The translations under genes were made by a program, and so were the position numbers. Under the pieces are notes generated by a model. The model saw only the letters and a program-made list of their open reading frames with translations, made no database searches and was not told the DNA's origin. Shown here piece by piece: positions 8,397-18,518 of a DNA stretch of 64,000 bases (its first letter is position 1; each line of letters opens with the position of its first letter). Source of the DNA: Cellulomonas sp. Leaf395 (GTDB lineage: Bacteria > Actinomycetota > Actinomycetes > Actinomycetales > Cellulomonadaceae); contig NZ_LMQI01000005.1 of assembly GCF_001424125.1 (NCBI RefSeq), positions 279,567 to 343,566 on the forward strand, written 5' to 3'.

Positions 8397-9129
8397 GGAG
8401 AGCCCCCTCGACGCCATCGACGACGTCGTCCCGCCCGAGGAAGGCGGCATGCGGGGCATGCGCCAGCTGACCGCCGAGCAGTTCTCGGCCGCCGATGCCG
8501 TGGGCGGCGTGCGCGGGGTCGTCGAGTCCGTCGCGCCCGGGCTGCTCTTCGTGGTCGTCTATATCGCGGCGGGCCAGCAGCTTGCACCGGCGCTCATCGC
8601 CGCGTCGGCTGCGGCCGTCGTCGCGGTCGTCGTCCGCCTGGCCCAGCGCACGCCCATCACCCAGGCGCTCTCTGGGCTGCTCGGGGTCGGGATCGGTGTC
8701 GTCTGGGCGTGGCGGTCTGGCGACGCGTCGGACTACTTCGCCTACGGGCTCTGGGTCAACGCGGCGTACCTGGTCGGCACCCTGGTCTCGATCCTCGTCG
8801 GATGGCCGCTGGTCGGCCTCGTCATGGGCCTGTTCCGGCCCGAGGGCCCGCTGTCGAGCACCGGGTCGTGGGGGGCGGCCGTCGCGTGGCGGGCCGACCC
8901 TGCGCTCCGACGCCGGTACGCGCTGGCGACCTGGCCGTGGGTCGCGATGTTCGCGCTGCGCCTCGTGGTCCAGGTGCCGCTCTACCTGGCGGACGAGGTG
9001 GCGTGGCTCGGCACCGCCAAGCTCGCCATGGGTCTGCCGCTGACTGCGCTGACGCTCTGGCTCAGCTGGTCGTTGGTCCGTGGGTCAGCAGCTCTTCCAG
9101 CGCAGACTCGTCCGCCTCGCGAGCCGTGA
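8389..9129 (+). CDS. DUF3159 family membrane protein
   Basis: A 246-residue membrane protein. A ~35-residue acidic N-terminus precedes about six hydrophobic helices, with conserved WRADPALRRRYALATW near residue 165 between helices four and five. This matches the actinobacterial DUF3159 family, whose role is unknown. The GTG start lies inside the OB-fold gene (8-nt overlap). Its last 68 bp are antisense to the end of the downstream trkA gene, so the two convergent genes overlap in coding sequence and no terminator separates them. The shared location with KimA-like and TrkA genes hints at an envelope or ion-related role, which is inference only. Confidence 0.82.
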   Translation: MSEESPLDAIDDVVPPEEGGMRGMRQLTAEQFSAADAVGGVRGVVESVAPGLLFVVVYIAAGQQLAPALIAASAAAVVAVVVRLAQRTPITQALSGLLGVGIGVVWAWRSGDASDYFAYGLWVNAAYLVGTLVSILVGWPLVGLVMGLFRPEGPLSSTGSWGAAVAWRADPALRRRYALATWPWVAMFALRLVVQVPLYLADEVAWLGTAKLAMGLPLTALTLWLSWSLVRGSAALPAQTRPPREP

Positions 9130-9736
9130 CGAACAGCAGCTCGTCCCGACCCTCGAGCGTGTCGTCGGGGCTGGGGGCGATGGGGCGGGCGTCACGCACG
9201 ATGCACGCCAGCACCGTGTCCGTGGGCCACTCGATCTGACCGACGCGCACCCCCGCCAGCGGCGAGTCGTCCGGGAGCGTGAGCTCGAGGATGTCGGCGC
9301 GGGACTGGTGGAACGTGAAGATGCGCACCAGGTCGCCGACCGTCACAGCCTCCTCGACCATCGCCGTCATGATCCGGGGCGTGGAGACGGCCACGTCGAC
9401 GCCCCACGCCTCGTCGAACATCCACTCGTTCTTCGGGTTGTTCACCCGGGCGACCGTGCGGGGGACGCCGAACTCGGTCTTGGCCAAGAGCGAGATGACC
9501 AGGTTGGCCTTGTCGTCGCCTGTCGCCGCCACGACCACGTCGCACTCGTCGGTCTTGACCTGACGCAGGGTGGGCAGCTCGCAGGCGTCCGCCAGCAGCC
9601 AGTCCGCCTCGGCCACCTGCGAGACACGCATGGCCGACGGCTGACGGTCGATGAGGGTCACCTCGTGGCCGTGCCCCAACAGCTCGCGCGCGATGGAGCG
9701 GCCGACGGAGCCGGCTCCGGCGATGACGACCCTCAC
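9062..9736 (-). CDS. TrkA-family potassium uptake regulator (second of pair)
   Basis: A cytosolic regulatory subunit of 224 residues with an RCK architecture. The N-terminal Rossmann domain opens with the nucleotide-binding VVIAGAGSVGRSIA motif (residues 2-15) and ends the first strand pair with acidic LIDR near 29-32. A TrkA-C ligand-binding domain starts at about 140 (DILELTLPDDSPLAGVRV). Its GTG start overlaps the upstream trkA stop by 4 nt, so the pair is made together and probably forms a heteromer, like mycobacterial CeoB/CeoC. The 3' end is antisense to DUF3159 over 68 bp. The partner transporter is probably the KimA-like protein encoded divergently. Confidence 0.88.
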   Translation of the reverse strand: MRVVIAGAGSVGRSIARELLGHGHEVTLIDRQPSAMRVSQVAEADWLLADACELPTLRQVKTDECDVVVAATGDDKANLVISLLAKTEFGVPRTVARVNNPKNEWMFDEAWGVDVAVSTPRIMTAMVEEAVTVGDLVRIFTFHQSRADILELTLPDDSPLAGVRVGQIEWPTDTVLACIVRDARPIAPSPDDTLEGRDELLFVTAREADESALEELLTHGPTTS

Positions 9737-10398
9737 GCGGTCACCGCCGGTGCGCTGGTGAGGATGCGTTCGACCAGGGCGGAGGTGTCCGCCCGCATGA
9801 GCACGTGCACGGTGTCGTTCTCCTGCAGGACGGTGGTCGACGTCGGCAGGAGGCCGTCGCCGTAACGGGTGACGTACGCGATCCGGGCGCCGGTGGCATC
9901 TTCCAGAACCCGTAGCGGCTTGCCCACCCAGCCCTCGTGGACGTCGACCTGCGCGAGCTGGATCTGCCCGGAGGCGTCGCGCCACTCGTCGGTGGCGCCC
10001 ATGGGCAGGAGGCGTCGCAGGACCTGGTGGGCGGTCCAGCGGACCGTCGCGACCGTCGGGATGCCGAGCCGCTGGTAGATCTCGGCGCGGTGCGGGTCGT
10101 AGATGCGGGCGACGACGTTCTCGATGCCGAACGTCTCGCGCACCACCCGGGCCGCGAGGATGTTCGAGTTGTCACCGTCGGACACCGCCGCGAACGCGAA
10201 GGCGTCCTCGATCCCCGCCTGCCTCAGCGTGTCGCGGTCGAACCCGAGCCCGGTGACCTTGTTCCCGCCGAACTCGGAGTCGAGCCGCCGGAACGCCTCG
10301 GGGTTCTGGTCGATGACGGACACGGAGTGCCCGTTGTCCTCGAGGCTCTTTGCCAGCGTCGCGCCGACGCGGCCGCATCCCATGATCACGAAGTGCAC
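9733..10398 (-). CDS. TrkA-family potassium uptake regulator (first of pair)
   Basis: A 221-residue RCK protein. Its Rossmann nucleotide site is VIMGCGRVGATLAKSL (about residues 4-19), with SVIDQNPEAF after it. A TrkA-C domain begins at about 135 (IQLAQVDVHEGWVGKPL). GTG 10398 is chosen because VHFVIMGCG begins the fold and a TAGCGT -10 box lies 8 nt upstream; the longer frame to 10476 would run through the divergent promoter. It is co-translated with the second TrkA gene (4-nt overlap). Such subunits gate K+ transporters in response to NAD(H), ATP or c-di-AMP; which ligand acts here cannot be read from sequence. Confidence 0.88.
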   Translation of the reverse strand: MHFVIMGCGRVGATLAKSLEDNGHSVSVIDQNPEAFRRLDSEFGGNKVTGLGFDRDTLRQAGIEDAFAFAAVSDGDNSNILAARVVRETFGIENVVARIYDPHRAEIYQRLGIPTVATVRWTAHQVLRRLLPMGATDEWRDASGQIQLAQVDVHEGWVGKPLRVLEDATGARIAYVTRYGDGLLPTSTTVLQENDTVHVLMRADTSALVERILTSAPAVTA

Positions 10399-10406
10399 AG
10401 TGCGGC

Positions 10407-10412
10407 ACGCTA
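10407..10412 (-). promoter_or_regulatory. -10 box of the trkA pair (TAGCGT), leaderless arrangement
   Basis: On the minus strand TAGCGT ends 8 nt before the GTG at 10398, and no ribosome site is present, so the mRNA probably starts at the initiation codon. Confidence 0.45.
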
Positions 10413-10425
10413 TACCGTCCACCTC

Positions 10426-10441
10426 TCCCGGCGCGCCGGGA
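10426..10441. promoter_or_regulatory. 16-bp perfect palindrome between divergent trkA and KimA-like genes
   Basis: TCCCGGCG followed by CGCCGGGA, flanked by CACC/GGTG in partial symmetry. It lies in the 86-bp divergent region, upstream of the -10 boxes of both genes (10407-10412 minus and 10471-10476 plus). It is a candidate operator shared by the K+ genes; the protein that binds it is unknown. Confidence 0.45.
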
Positions 10442-10470
10442 GGTGTGGTGTGGGCAGCCGCGCGCGGGCC

Positions 10471-10476
10471 TAGCAT
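10471..10476 (+). promoter_or_regulatory. -10 box of the KimA-like gene (TAGCAT), leaderless arrangement
   Basis: TAGCAT ends 8 nt before the GTG at 10485, with no ribosome site between, consistent with transcription starting at the start codon. Confidence 0.45.
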
Positions 10477-10484
10477 TGCGGATC

Positions 10485-12488
10485 GTGTCGGACCTCTCGG
10501 ATGCCGCCAAACGCCTGTTGCTCGGACGTCCCGTCCGCAGCGACCGCCTCGGCCACACGCTCCTTCCGAAGCGCATCGCGCTGCCGGTGTTCGCGTCGGA
10601 CGCTCTCTCGTCGGTGGCGTACGCCCCTGACGAGATCCTGCTGACGCTCTCGCTCGCCGGGATGGCGGCGCTCGTCATCTCGCCCTGGGTCGGCCTGGCC
10701 GTCGTCGCGGTGATGCTCGTCGTCGTCGCGTCATACCGGCAGAACGTGCACGCGTACCCGTCCGGTGGTGGCGACTACGAGGTCGCGACGACGAACCTCG
10801 GCAAGAACGCCGGCGTCACCGTGGCCAGCGCGCTGCTGGTCGACTACGTCCTCACCGTCGCGGTGTCGATCTCGTCCGGTGCCCAGTACGCCGCGTCCGC
10901 CTTCCCGGCGCTGCGCGGTCACGAGGCGATGTTCGCCATCGGCCTGGTCGTGCTGCTGACCGTCGCCAACCTGCGCGGGGTGAAGGAGTCCGGGAGCCTT
11001 TTCGCGCTCCCCGTCTACCTGTTCATGCTCGCCATCGGCTCGGTCGCCGTCATCGGCGCGATCCAGATGCTCACGGGCAACCTGACGATGGCGGAGAGCT
11101 CGGGTCTCGAGCTCGCACCCGACGCGGCGTTCGAGCAGGGCCTCACGGGGCTGGCCGGGTTCTTCCTGATCCTGCGGGCGTTCGCGTCCGGGTGCGCCGC
11201 CCTGACGGGTGTCGAGGCGATCAGCAACGGCGTGCCGGCCTTCAAGAAGCCGAAGTCGAAGAACGCGGCGACGACGCTGGCGCTGCTGGGCGGCCTGTCG
11301 ATCGTGATGATCATGTCGATCCTGCTGCTCTCCCGCGCGACGGGCGTGGTGTTCGCCGACGACCCGCAGACGCAGCTGCTGGAGAACGGTGTCCCCGTCG
11401 GGGAGAGCTATGTCCAGCATCCCGTGATCAGCCAGCTGTCGTCCGCGGTGTTCTCGGGAGTGCCCATCGTCGCGGTGCTCATCTCGATCGTCACGGGGCT
11501 GATCCTCGTGCTCGCCGCGAACACGGCGTTCAACGGGTTCCCGGTGCTCGGCTCGATCCTCGCGCGTGACGGCTACCTGCCACGCCAGCTGCACACTCGC
11601 GGCGACCGGCTGGCGTTCTCCAACGGCATCGTCACCCTGGCGCTCGTCGCGATCGCGCTCATCTGGGCGTTCGACGCGCAGGTCACCCGCCTGATCCAGC
11701 TCTACATCGTCGGCGTCTTCGTGTCGTTCACCGTGAGCCAGCTGGGCATGGTCCGGCACTGGACGCGACACCTGCGCACCGAGCCGGACCCTGCCACGCG
11801 CACACGGATGAAGCGGTCGCGGATCATCAACTCGGTCGGCCTGGCGATGACCGCGACCGTGCTCGTCATCGTGCTCGTCACCAAGTTCACGCACGGGGCG
11901 TGGATCGCGATCCTGGCGATGGTGGTCATCTACGTCCTCATGCAGTCCATCCACCGGCACTACGCGCTGGTACGCGCCGAGCTGGCGCTGGGCACCGACG
12001 CGGAGGCTGCCCGGGCGCTGCCCAGCCGCGTGCACGCGATCGTGCTGGTGTCGCACCTGCACCGGCCGACGATGCGCGCGCTCGCGTACGCCCGCGCCTC
12101 CCGCCCGCAGCTGTTGGAGGCCCTGACCGTCGGCGTCGACCCGGAGGACGTCGACGTCCTGCGCGAGCAGTGGGAGGCGCTGAACATCCCCGTGCCGCTG
12201 CGCGTGCTCGACTCCCCGTTCCGGGAGATCACGCGCCCGGTGCTCACGTACGTGCGCTCGATCCGTCGGGACAGCCCGCGCGACCTCGTCGTGGTCTACA
12301 TCCCCGAGTACGTCGTCGGGCACTGGTGGGAGCACCTGCTGCACAACCAGAGCGCGCTGCGGCTCAAAGGCCGGCTGCTGTTCACGCCGGGAGTCGTGGT
12401 GGCATCCGTACCGTGGCAGCTGGCGTCCTCCGAGGGGCAGACGGGGCTCGAGGAGCCGGTCCGGGGTACCGTTCCGCGTGGCTACTGA
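10485..12488 (+). CDS. APC-superfamily transporter, KimA-like (probable K+/H+ symporter)
   Basis: A 667-residue membrane protein with about 12 helices in the first ~460 residues and a soluble C-terminal domain of ~200 residues. The N-terminus (KRLLLGRPVRS, then FASDALSSVAYAPDEIL at about 32-48) and the YPSGGGDYEVA stretch at about 92 resemble Bacillus KimA (YdaO), a high-affinity K+/H+ symporter of the amino-acid/polyamine/organocation superfamily that is inhibited by c-di-AMP. Many databases call this family simply amino-acid permease. The divergent pair of TrkA K+-regulators strongly favours potassium. The GTG start with TAGCAT 8 nt upstream suggests a leaderless mRNA. It overlaps the methyltransferase gene by 11 nt. 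Confidence 0.8.
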   Translation: MSDLSDAAKRLLLGRPVRSDRLGHTLLPKRIALPVFASDALSSVAYAPDEILLTLSLAGMAALVISPWVGLAVVAVMLVVVASYRQNVHAYPSGGGDYEVATTNLGKNAGVTVASALLVDYVLTVAVSISSGAQYAASAFPALRGHEAMFAIGLVVLLTVANLRGVKESGSLFALPVYLFMLAIGSVAVIGAIQMLTGNLTMAESSGLELAPDAAFEQGLTGLAGFFLILRAFASGCAALTGVEAISNGVPAFKKPKSKNAATTLALLGGLSIVMIMSILLLSRATGVVFADDPQTQLLENGVPVGESYVQHPVISQLSSAVFSGVPIVAVLISIVTGLILVLAANTAFNGFPVLGSILARDGYLPRQLHTRGDRLAFSNGIVTLALVAIALIWAFDAQVTRLIQLYIVGVFVSFTVSQLGMVRHWTRHLRTEPDPATRTRMKRSRIINSVGLAMTATVLVIVLVTKFTHGAWIAILAMVVIYVLMQSIHRHYALVRAELALGTDAEAARALPSRVHAIVLVSHLHRPTMRALAYARASRPQLLEALTVGVDPEDVDVLREQWEALNIPVPLRVLDSPFREITRPVLTYVRSIRRDSPRDLVVVYIPEYVVGHWWEHLLHNQSALRLKGRLLFTPGVVVASVPWQLASSEGQTGLEEPVRGTVPRGY

Positions 12489-13752
12489 CCCTGCAGACGA
12501 CCGCTCGCACGACTTTGTCGAGGTGGAGCTCGAGATCGGCCCGGTCGCCCACGGTGGCCACTGCGTGGCACGCCACGAGGGCCGCGTCATCTTCGTCCGG
12601 CACACCCTTCCGGGCGAGCGCGTCCGGGCACGGCTGACCGACGCGGGGGAGACCGCGAAGTTCTGGCGCGCCGACGCCGTCGAGGTGCTGGAGGCGTCCC
12701 CCGACCGCGTGGAGTCCGCGTGGCCGGCAGCCGGCCCGGGTGGTGTCGGCGGCGGTGAGCTCGCGCACGTGTCCTTGCCGGCCCAGCGGGTGTGGAAGGC
12801 CGCGGTCCTCGCGGAGCAGCTGCGCCGTCTGGCCAAGCTCGACCTCGAGGTTCCGGTGCAGGCGGCACCCGGTGACGACGAGCGCGGCGGCCTCGGGTGG
12901 CGCACGCGCATCGACCTGGTCACCGACGCCGAGGGGCGGGCCGGCATGCACGGCTTCCGCTCGCACGACATCCACCTGCTGGACTCGATGCCCCTGGCCA
13001 ACGAGGCGATCGCTGCGCTCGACCTGTTCGGTCGCCGGTGGTCCGGGGGCGCACGGGTCGAGGCGATCGCACCGTCCAGCGGTGACACCCCGCTCGTGCT
13101 CGTCGACGGCGCGCCGTTCGACATCGGCCGCGGGCGCTTGGACGGCCGGCCCAACGCCCGCACGGCCGTCAAGGAGCACGTCCAGCACGGCGAGGTGGGG
13201 TACGAGTTCCGCGTCGCGGGCGCCGGGTTCTGGCAGGTCCACCGCGAGGCGCCTGACCTGCTGGTAGCCGCGGTGCTGGCCGGGCTCGGCGACGTCGACG
13301 GCGCAGCGGTCCTGGACCTCTACTCCGGTGCCGGGCTGTTCACCGCACCGCTCTCCGACGCGGTGGGGGAGACCGGTGAGGTGGTCTCCATCGAGGGTGA
13401 CGCACGGGCCGTGAAGGACGCTCGCCGCAACCTGCACCAGCGCCGCAACGTCGAGCTGCACACCGGGGACGTCGCCCAGGTGCTCACCGGGCGGGTCGAC
13501 GCCGACTCGGACGTGGTGCACGCGGACGTGGTCGTGCTCGACCCGCCGCGCACCGGCGCCGGACGCAAGGTCGTCGCCGGGATCACCGAGCTCCGCCCCG
13601 AGCGTGTGGTGTACGTGGCGTGCGACCCGGCCGCGCTGGCCCGCGACATCGCGCTGTTCGCCGACGCCGGCTACGCGCTGGCGGACCTGGCGGCCTACGA
13701 CCTGTTCCCCATGACCCACCATCTCGAAGCGGTCGCCGTCCTGACGCGCTGA
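12478..13752 (+). CDS. TRAM-domain class I SAM-dependent RNA methyltransferase
   Basis: A 424-residue protein of the TrmA/RlmC/RlmD (RumA-like) uracil-5-methyltransferase family. An N-terminal TRAM/OB domain (about 12-65, VELEIGPVAHGGHCVARHEG) binds RNA. The SAM-binding motif LDLYSGAGLFTAPL lies at about 277-290. The catalytic loop LDPPRTGAG is near 355-363, and YVACDPAALARD near 379-390 carries the nucleophilic Cys. It lacks the N-terminal [4Fe-4S] Cys cluster seen in E. coli RlmD. Its GTG lies inside the end of the KimA-like gene. The target (23S rRNA or tRNA uridine) is not decidable here. Confidence 0.88.
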   Translation: MATDPADDRSHDFVEVELEIGPVAHGGHCVARHEGRVIFVRHTLPGERVRARLTDAGETAKFWRADAVEVLEASPDRVESAWPAAGPGGVGGGELAHVSLPAQRVWKAAVLAEQLRRLAKLDLEVPVQAAPGDDERGGLGWRTRIDLVTDAEGRAGMHGFRSHDIHLLDSMPLANEAIAALDLFGRRWSGGARVEAIAPSSGDTPLVLVDGAPFDIGRGRLDGRPNARTAVKEHVQHGEVGYEFRVAGAGFWQVHREAPDLLVAAVLAGLGDVDGAAVLDLYSGAGLFTAPLSDAVGETGEVVSIEGDARAVKDARRNLHQRRNVELHTGDVAQVLTGRVDADSDVVHADVVVLDPPRTGAGRKVVAGITELRPERVVYVACDPAALARDIALFADAGYALADLAAYDLFPMTHHLEAVAVLTR

Positions 13753-13871
13753 GGCGGGCGGTCTCAGATGCTGACGCGGAGCGCGCTGACGCGGGTGCGT
13801 CCGGCCGAGCCCCGGACTAGCGTGGAACGCATCGCCGGACCGGCCCCGGCCCGGCAGGGAGGAGCGCCACT

Positions 13872-14042
13872 GTGAGCGAGAAGGACGCGGTCAGCCGGCT
13901 GGCGGAGGCCAAGCGGCTGGTGACCCAGGAGCTGCACAAGCAGGGCACACCCGAGTACGACCCGCGATCCCACCAGCGTGCGATCGAGGCCGAGCGCAAG
14001 GCACAGGACGCCGTCGACGCGGAGCAGGCCGCGCGGCACTGA
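13872..14042 (+). CDS. Small charged helical protein, 56 residues, unknown function
   Basis: A short frame beginning GTG at 13872 with an excellent GGGAGGA ribosome site 7 nt upstream and a TAGCGT -10-like box at 13818-13823. The product is rich in Glu, Lys, Arg, Ala and Gln and predicted almost wholly helical (segment LAEAKRLVTQELHKQ). A central Gly-Thr-Pro-Glu-Tyr-Asp-Pro break separates two helices. There is no Cys, signal peptide or membrane segment. I do not recognise a named family. Codon use is as GC-rich at third positions as in neighbouring genes, which supports it being real. It lies 222 bp upstream of acnA. Confidence 0.6.
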   Translation: MSEKDAVSRLAEAKRLVTQELHKQGTPEYDPRSHQRAIEAERKAQDAVDAEQAARH

Positions 14043-14141
14043 GGAACGCATCCGAGCAGCGACGGACGCCGGGCCCGCGTGGCCCCCGCGCCTACGCGCC
14101 ACGCGGACGTGGACGTACGTGCGCGGGGGCCCGCCAGCATG

Positions 14142-14159
14142 TATCTTGATGTCGAGATA
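14142..14159. promoter_or_regulatory. 18-bp imperfect palindrome upstream of aconitase (TamR-like site?)
   Basis: TATCTTGAT followed by GTCGAGATA, with 7 of 9 pairs matching, centred 114 bp upstream of the acnA GTG. It is strikingly A/T-rich for this genome. MarR-family TamR of Streptomyces is known to control aconitase through 18-bp inverted repeats; that this site is of the same type is inference. Confidence 0.5.
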
Positions 14160-14264
14160 AATCGCGACCCGGCCACCAGGCCGAGAGGTCGCACCGCCCA
14201 GCGGTCCGGGTGACTACCCATCCCCGGCAGCACCACCGGCAGACTCGCCAGCGAAGGAGCCCCC

Positions 14265-17033
<2,769 letters not shown>

Positions 17034-17050
17034 CGCACCCACGCACCCGC

Positions 17051-17081
17051 GAGCCCGGCCCCCTCCGAGAGGGCCGGGCTC
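17051..17081. terminator. Strong hairpin after acnA, shared with the convergent arginase-fold gene
   Basis: Arms GAGCCCGGCCC (17051-17061) and GGGCCGGGCTC (17071-17081) pair perfectly over 11 bp, and part of the 9-nt interior (CCTC/GAG) can extend the stem. It lies 18 bp after the acnA stop and 33 bp beyond the end of the minus-strand gene. Confidence 0.8.
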
Positions 17082-17113
17082 GCGGCGTCGACGGGACGGA
17101 TCGTTCCCCGGTG

Positions 17114-18016
17114 TCACCGGGCGGTTGAGAGGGCGGCTCCGAGCAGCTCGACGAGGGCGCGCATCCATGTCCCGTGCTCGTCGTCGCGGTCGGGGTTGGC
17201 CTCGGTGACGACGATCCCTGACCAGCGGGGATCCGACGCGAGACCTGCGAGCAGCTCGCGCAGGACCGCCGGGGTCAGGCCTCGCCCGTACTGCGGGATG
17301 TCCGCGAGGGGCAGCGTGAACATGTCCAGCACGTCGACGTCGAGGTGCACGAGAAAGCCGTCGGCAGCCGCGTCCACGGCGGCGACGGACCGTCGAGCGG
17401 CTGCGGCAGGGTCGTCCAGCACCGCTGCCGCGGGGATGCGTGCGGACGGGACCTGGCCGTGGACGTCTTCCTCGTCGTCGGCGTAGCCCACGAAGCACAG
17501 GCGGTCGCCCGCCAGGAGCGGGCGCCTCGGCCCGAGGCCCGCGAGGGCGTCGTGGGCACCCGGCAGGTCGAGCAGGTGCGCCACGCCCATCGAGTCCGCG
17601 ATCGGCTCCTCGGGGTGGTCCGCGGGGAGGTGGAGGTCCTGCCCGCCGTCGACGTAGACCAGGCCCAGGTCGGCCCCGAGGTCTGCGGCCGCGGCCAGCA
17701 CCGCCAGCGCCACGGTGCACTCGCCACCGAGCACCACGGGCACGTGGCCCGCCGACAGGACCGACCGCACGCCGGCTCGTGCGTCCTGCAGGACGGCCGC
17801 GACGCGCGCGACGTCGTGCGGGTTGGACCGTTCGGGCGGATCGTGCCGCCACCGGGCGGGCAACGTGTCGCCGTGGTCCACGACCCGACGACCGGTGCGC
17901 GCGAGCGCGCGAACCAGCCCGGCGGCGCGGAGCGCGGCAGGGGAGCGTTCGAGGCCCGGGGCGTGGGCCGCGGCACTGGACGGCACGCCGAGGATGCCGA
18001 GAGGTCGGGACGACAT
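17114..18016 (-). CDS. Arginase/agmatinase-fold protein with altered metal ligands
   Basis: A 300-residue protein of the ureohydrolase fold. The three family motifs are placed normally: LGGECT near 95-100 (canonically GGDH), YVDGGQDLH near 119-127 (canonically DAHxD) and HLDVDVLD near 219-226. The Asp residues of motifs two and three are kept, but the motif-one His is Cys and the motif-two His is Gly, so the dimanganese site differs from arginase. It may therefore be a divergent hydrolase or a non-catalytic member. The ATG has TAGCCT 6 nt upstream and no ribosome site. The gene is separated from acnA by a shared terminator. Confidence 0.8.
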   Translation of the reverse strand: MSSRPLGILGVPSSAAAHAPGLERSPAALRAAGLVRALARTGRRVVDHGDTLPARWRHDPPERSNPHDVARVAAVLQDARAGVRSVLSAGHVPVVLGGECTVALAVLAAAADLGADLGLVYVDGGQDLHLPADHPEEPIADSMGVAHLLDLPGAHDALAGLGPRRPLLAGDRLCFVGYADDEEDVHGQVPSARIPAAAVLDDPAAAARRSVAAVDAAADGFLVHLDVDVLDMFTLPLADIPQYGRGLTPAVLRELLAGLASDPRWSGIVVTEANPDRDDEHGTWMRALVELLGAALSTAR

Positions 18017-18022
18017 CCGGTC

Positions 18023-18028
18023 AGGCTA
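18023..18028 (-). promoter_or_regulatory. -10 box of the arginase-fold gene (TAGCCT), leaderless arrangement
   Basis: On the minus strand TAGCCT ends 6 nt before the ATG at 18016. No ribosome site is visible. Confidence 0.45.
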
Positions 18029-18045
18029 GGTGCGAGCGCCGACAC

Positions 18046-18498
18046 TCACCCGGCGTACGGGCCGGACAGCCGGGTGCCGAACGTCCCCGCGGTCACCGCG
18101 GTGTACGAGCGGCGGACCATCTCCTCGAGGACGCCGAGGTCGACGGTGTCCAGGTCCTTGACGTACAGACAGCTCTTGCCGACGGTGTGCGGGCCGAGTC
18201 CGGCGAGCAGGTCGGCGTAGGTCTCGACGCCGTCCGGGAAGTAGATCGTCGTCGCCGCCTTGCGCGGCGAGAATCCGGCAGCGCCTGCGTCGCCCTCGCG
18301 GCCCGACGGGTACTTGTAGTGGTAGGTGCCGAAACCGACGAGAGTCGTTCCCCACATCTGCGGTTGCTCGCCGGTCACCCGGGTCATCAGCTCGATCAGG
18401 CGCTGCGCGTCACGACGGCGGACCGGGTGCTCCACGGCCGCGACGAACGCGTCGACGTCGGCGTCGGTGGGGCGGGTCTTGTTGGGCTCGGGCGCCAT
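18046..18498 (-). CDS. DUF1801 domain protein
   Basis: A 150-residue soluble protein of the DUF1801 (YdhG-like) fold. The segment QRLIELMTRVTGEQPQMWG (about 38-56) followed by VGFGTYHYKYPSG (about 60-72) and the two later conserved strands (AATTIYFPDG, KSCLYVKDL) are characteristic. Members are common in actinobacteria, sometimes described as iron-chaperone-like, but have no demonstrated activity that I can assign here. It lies downstream of the Nudix/APH genes on the same strand, 20 bp after the APH stop, and may be the last gene of that operon. Confidence 0.8.
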   Translation of the reverse strand: MAPEPNKTRPTDADVDAFVAAVEHPVRRRDAQRLIELMTRVTGEQPQMWGTTLVGFGTYHYKYPSGREGDAGAAGFSPRKAATTIYFPDGVETYADLLAGLGPHTVGKSCLYVKDLDTVDLGVLEEMVRRSYTAVTAGTFGTRLSGPYAG

Positions 18499-18518
18499 CG
18501 CGCCAGTATCCCGCCGAG

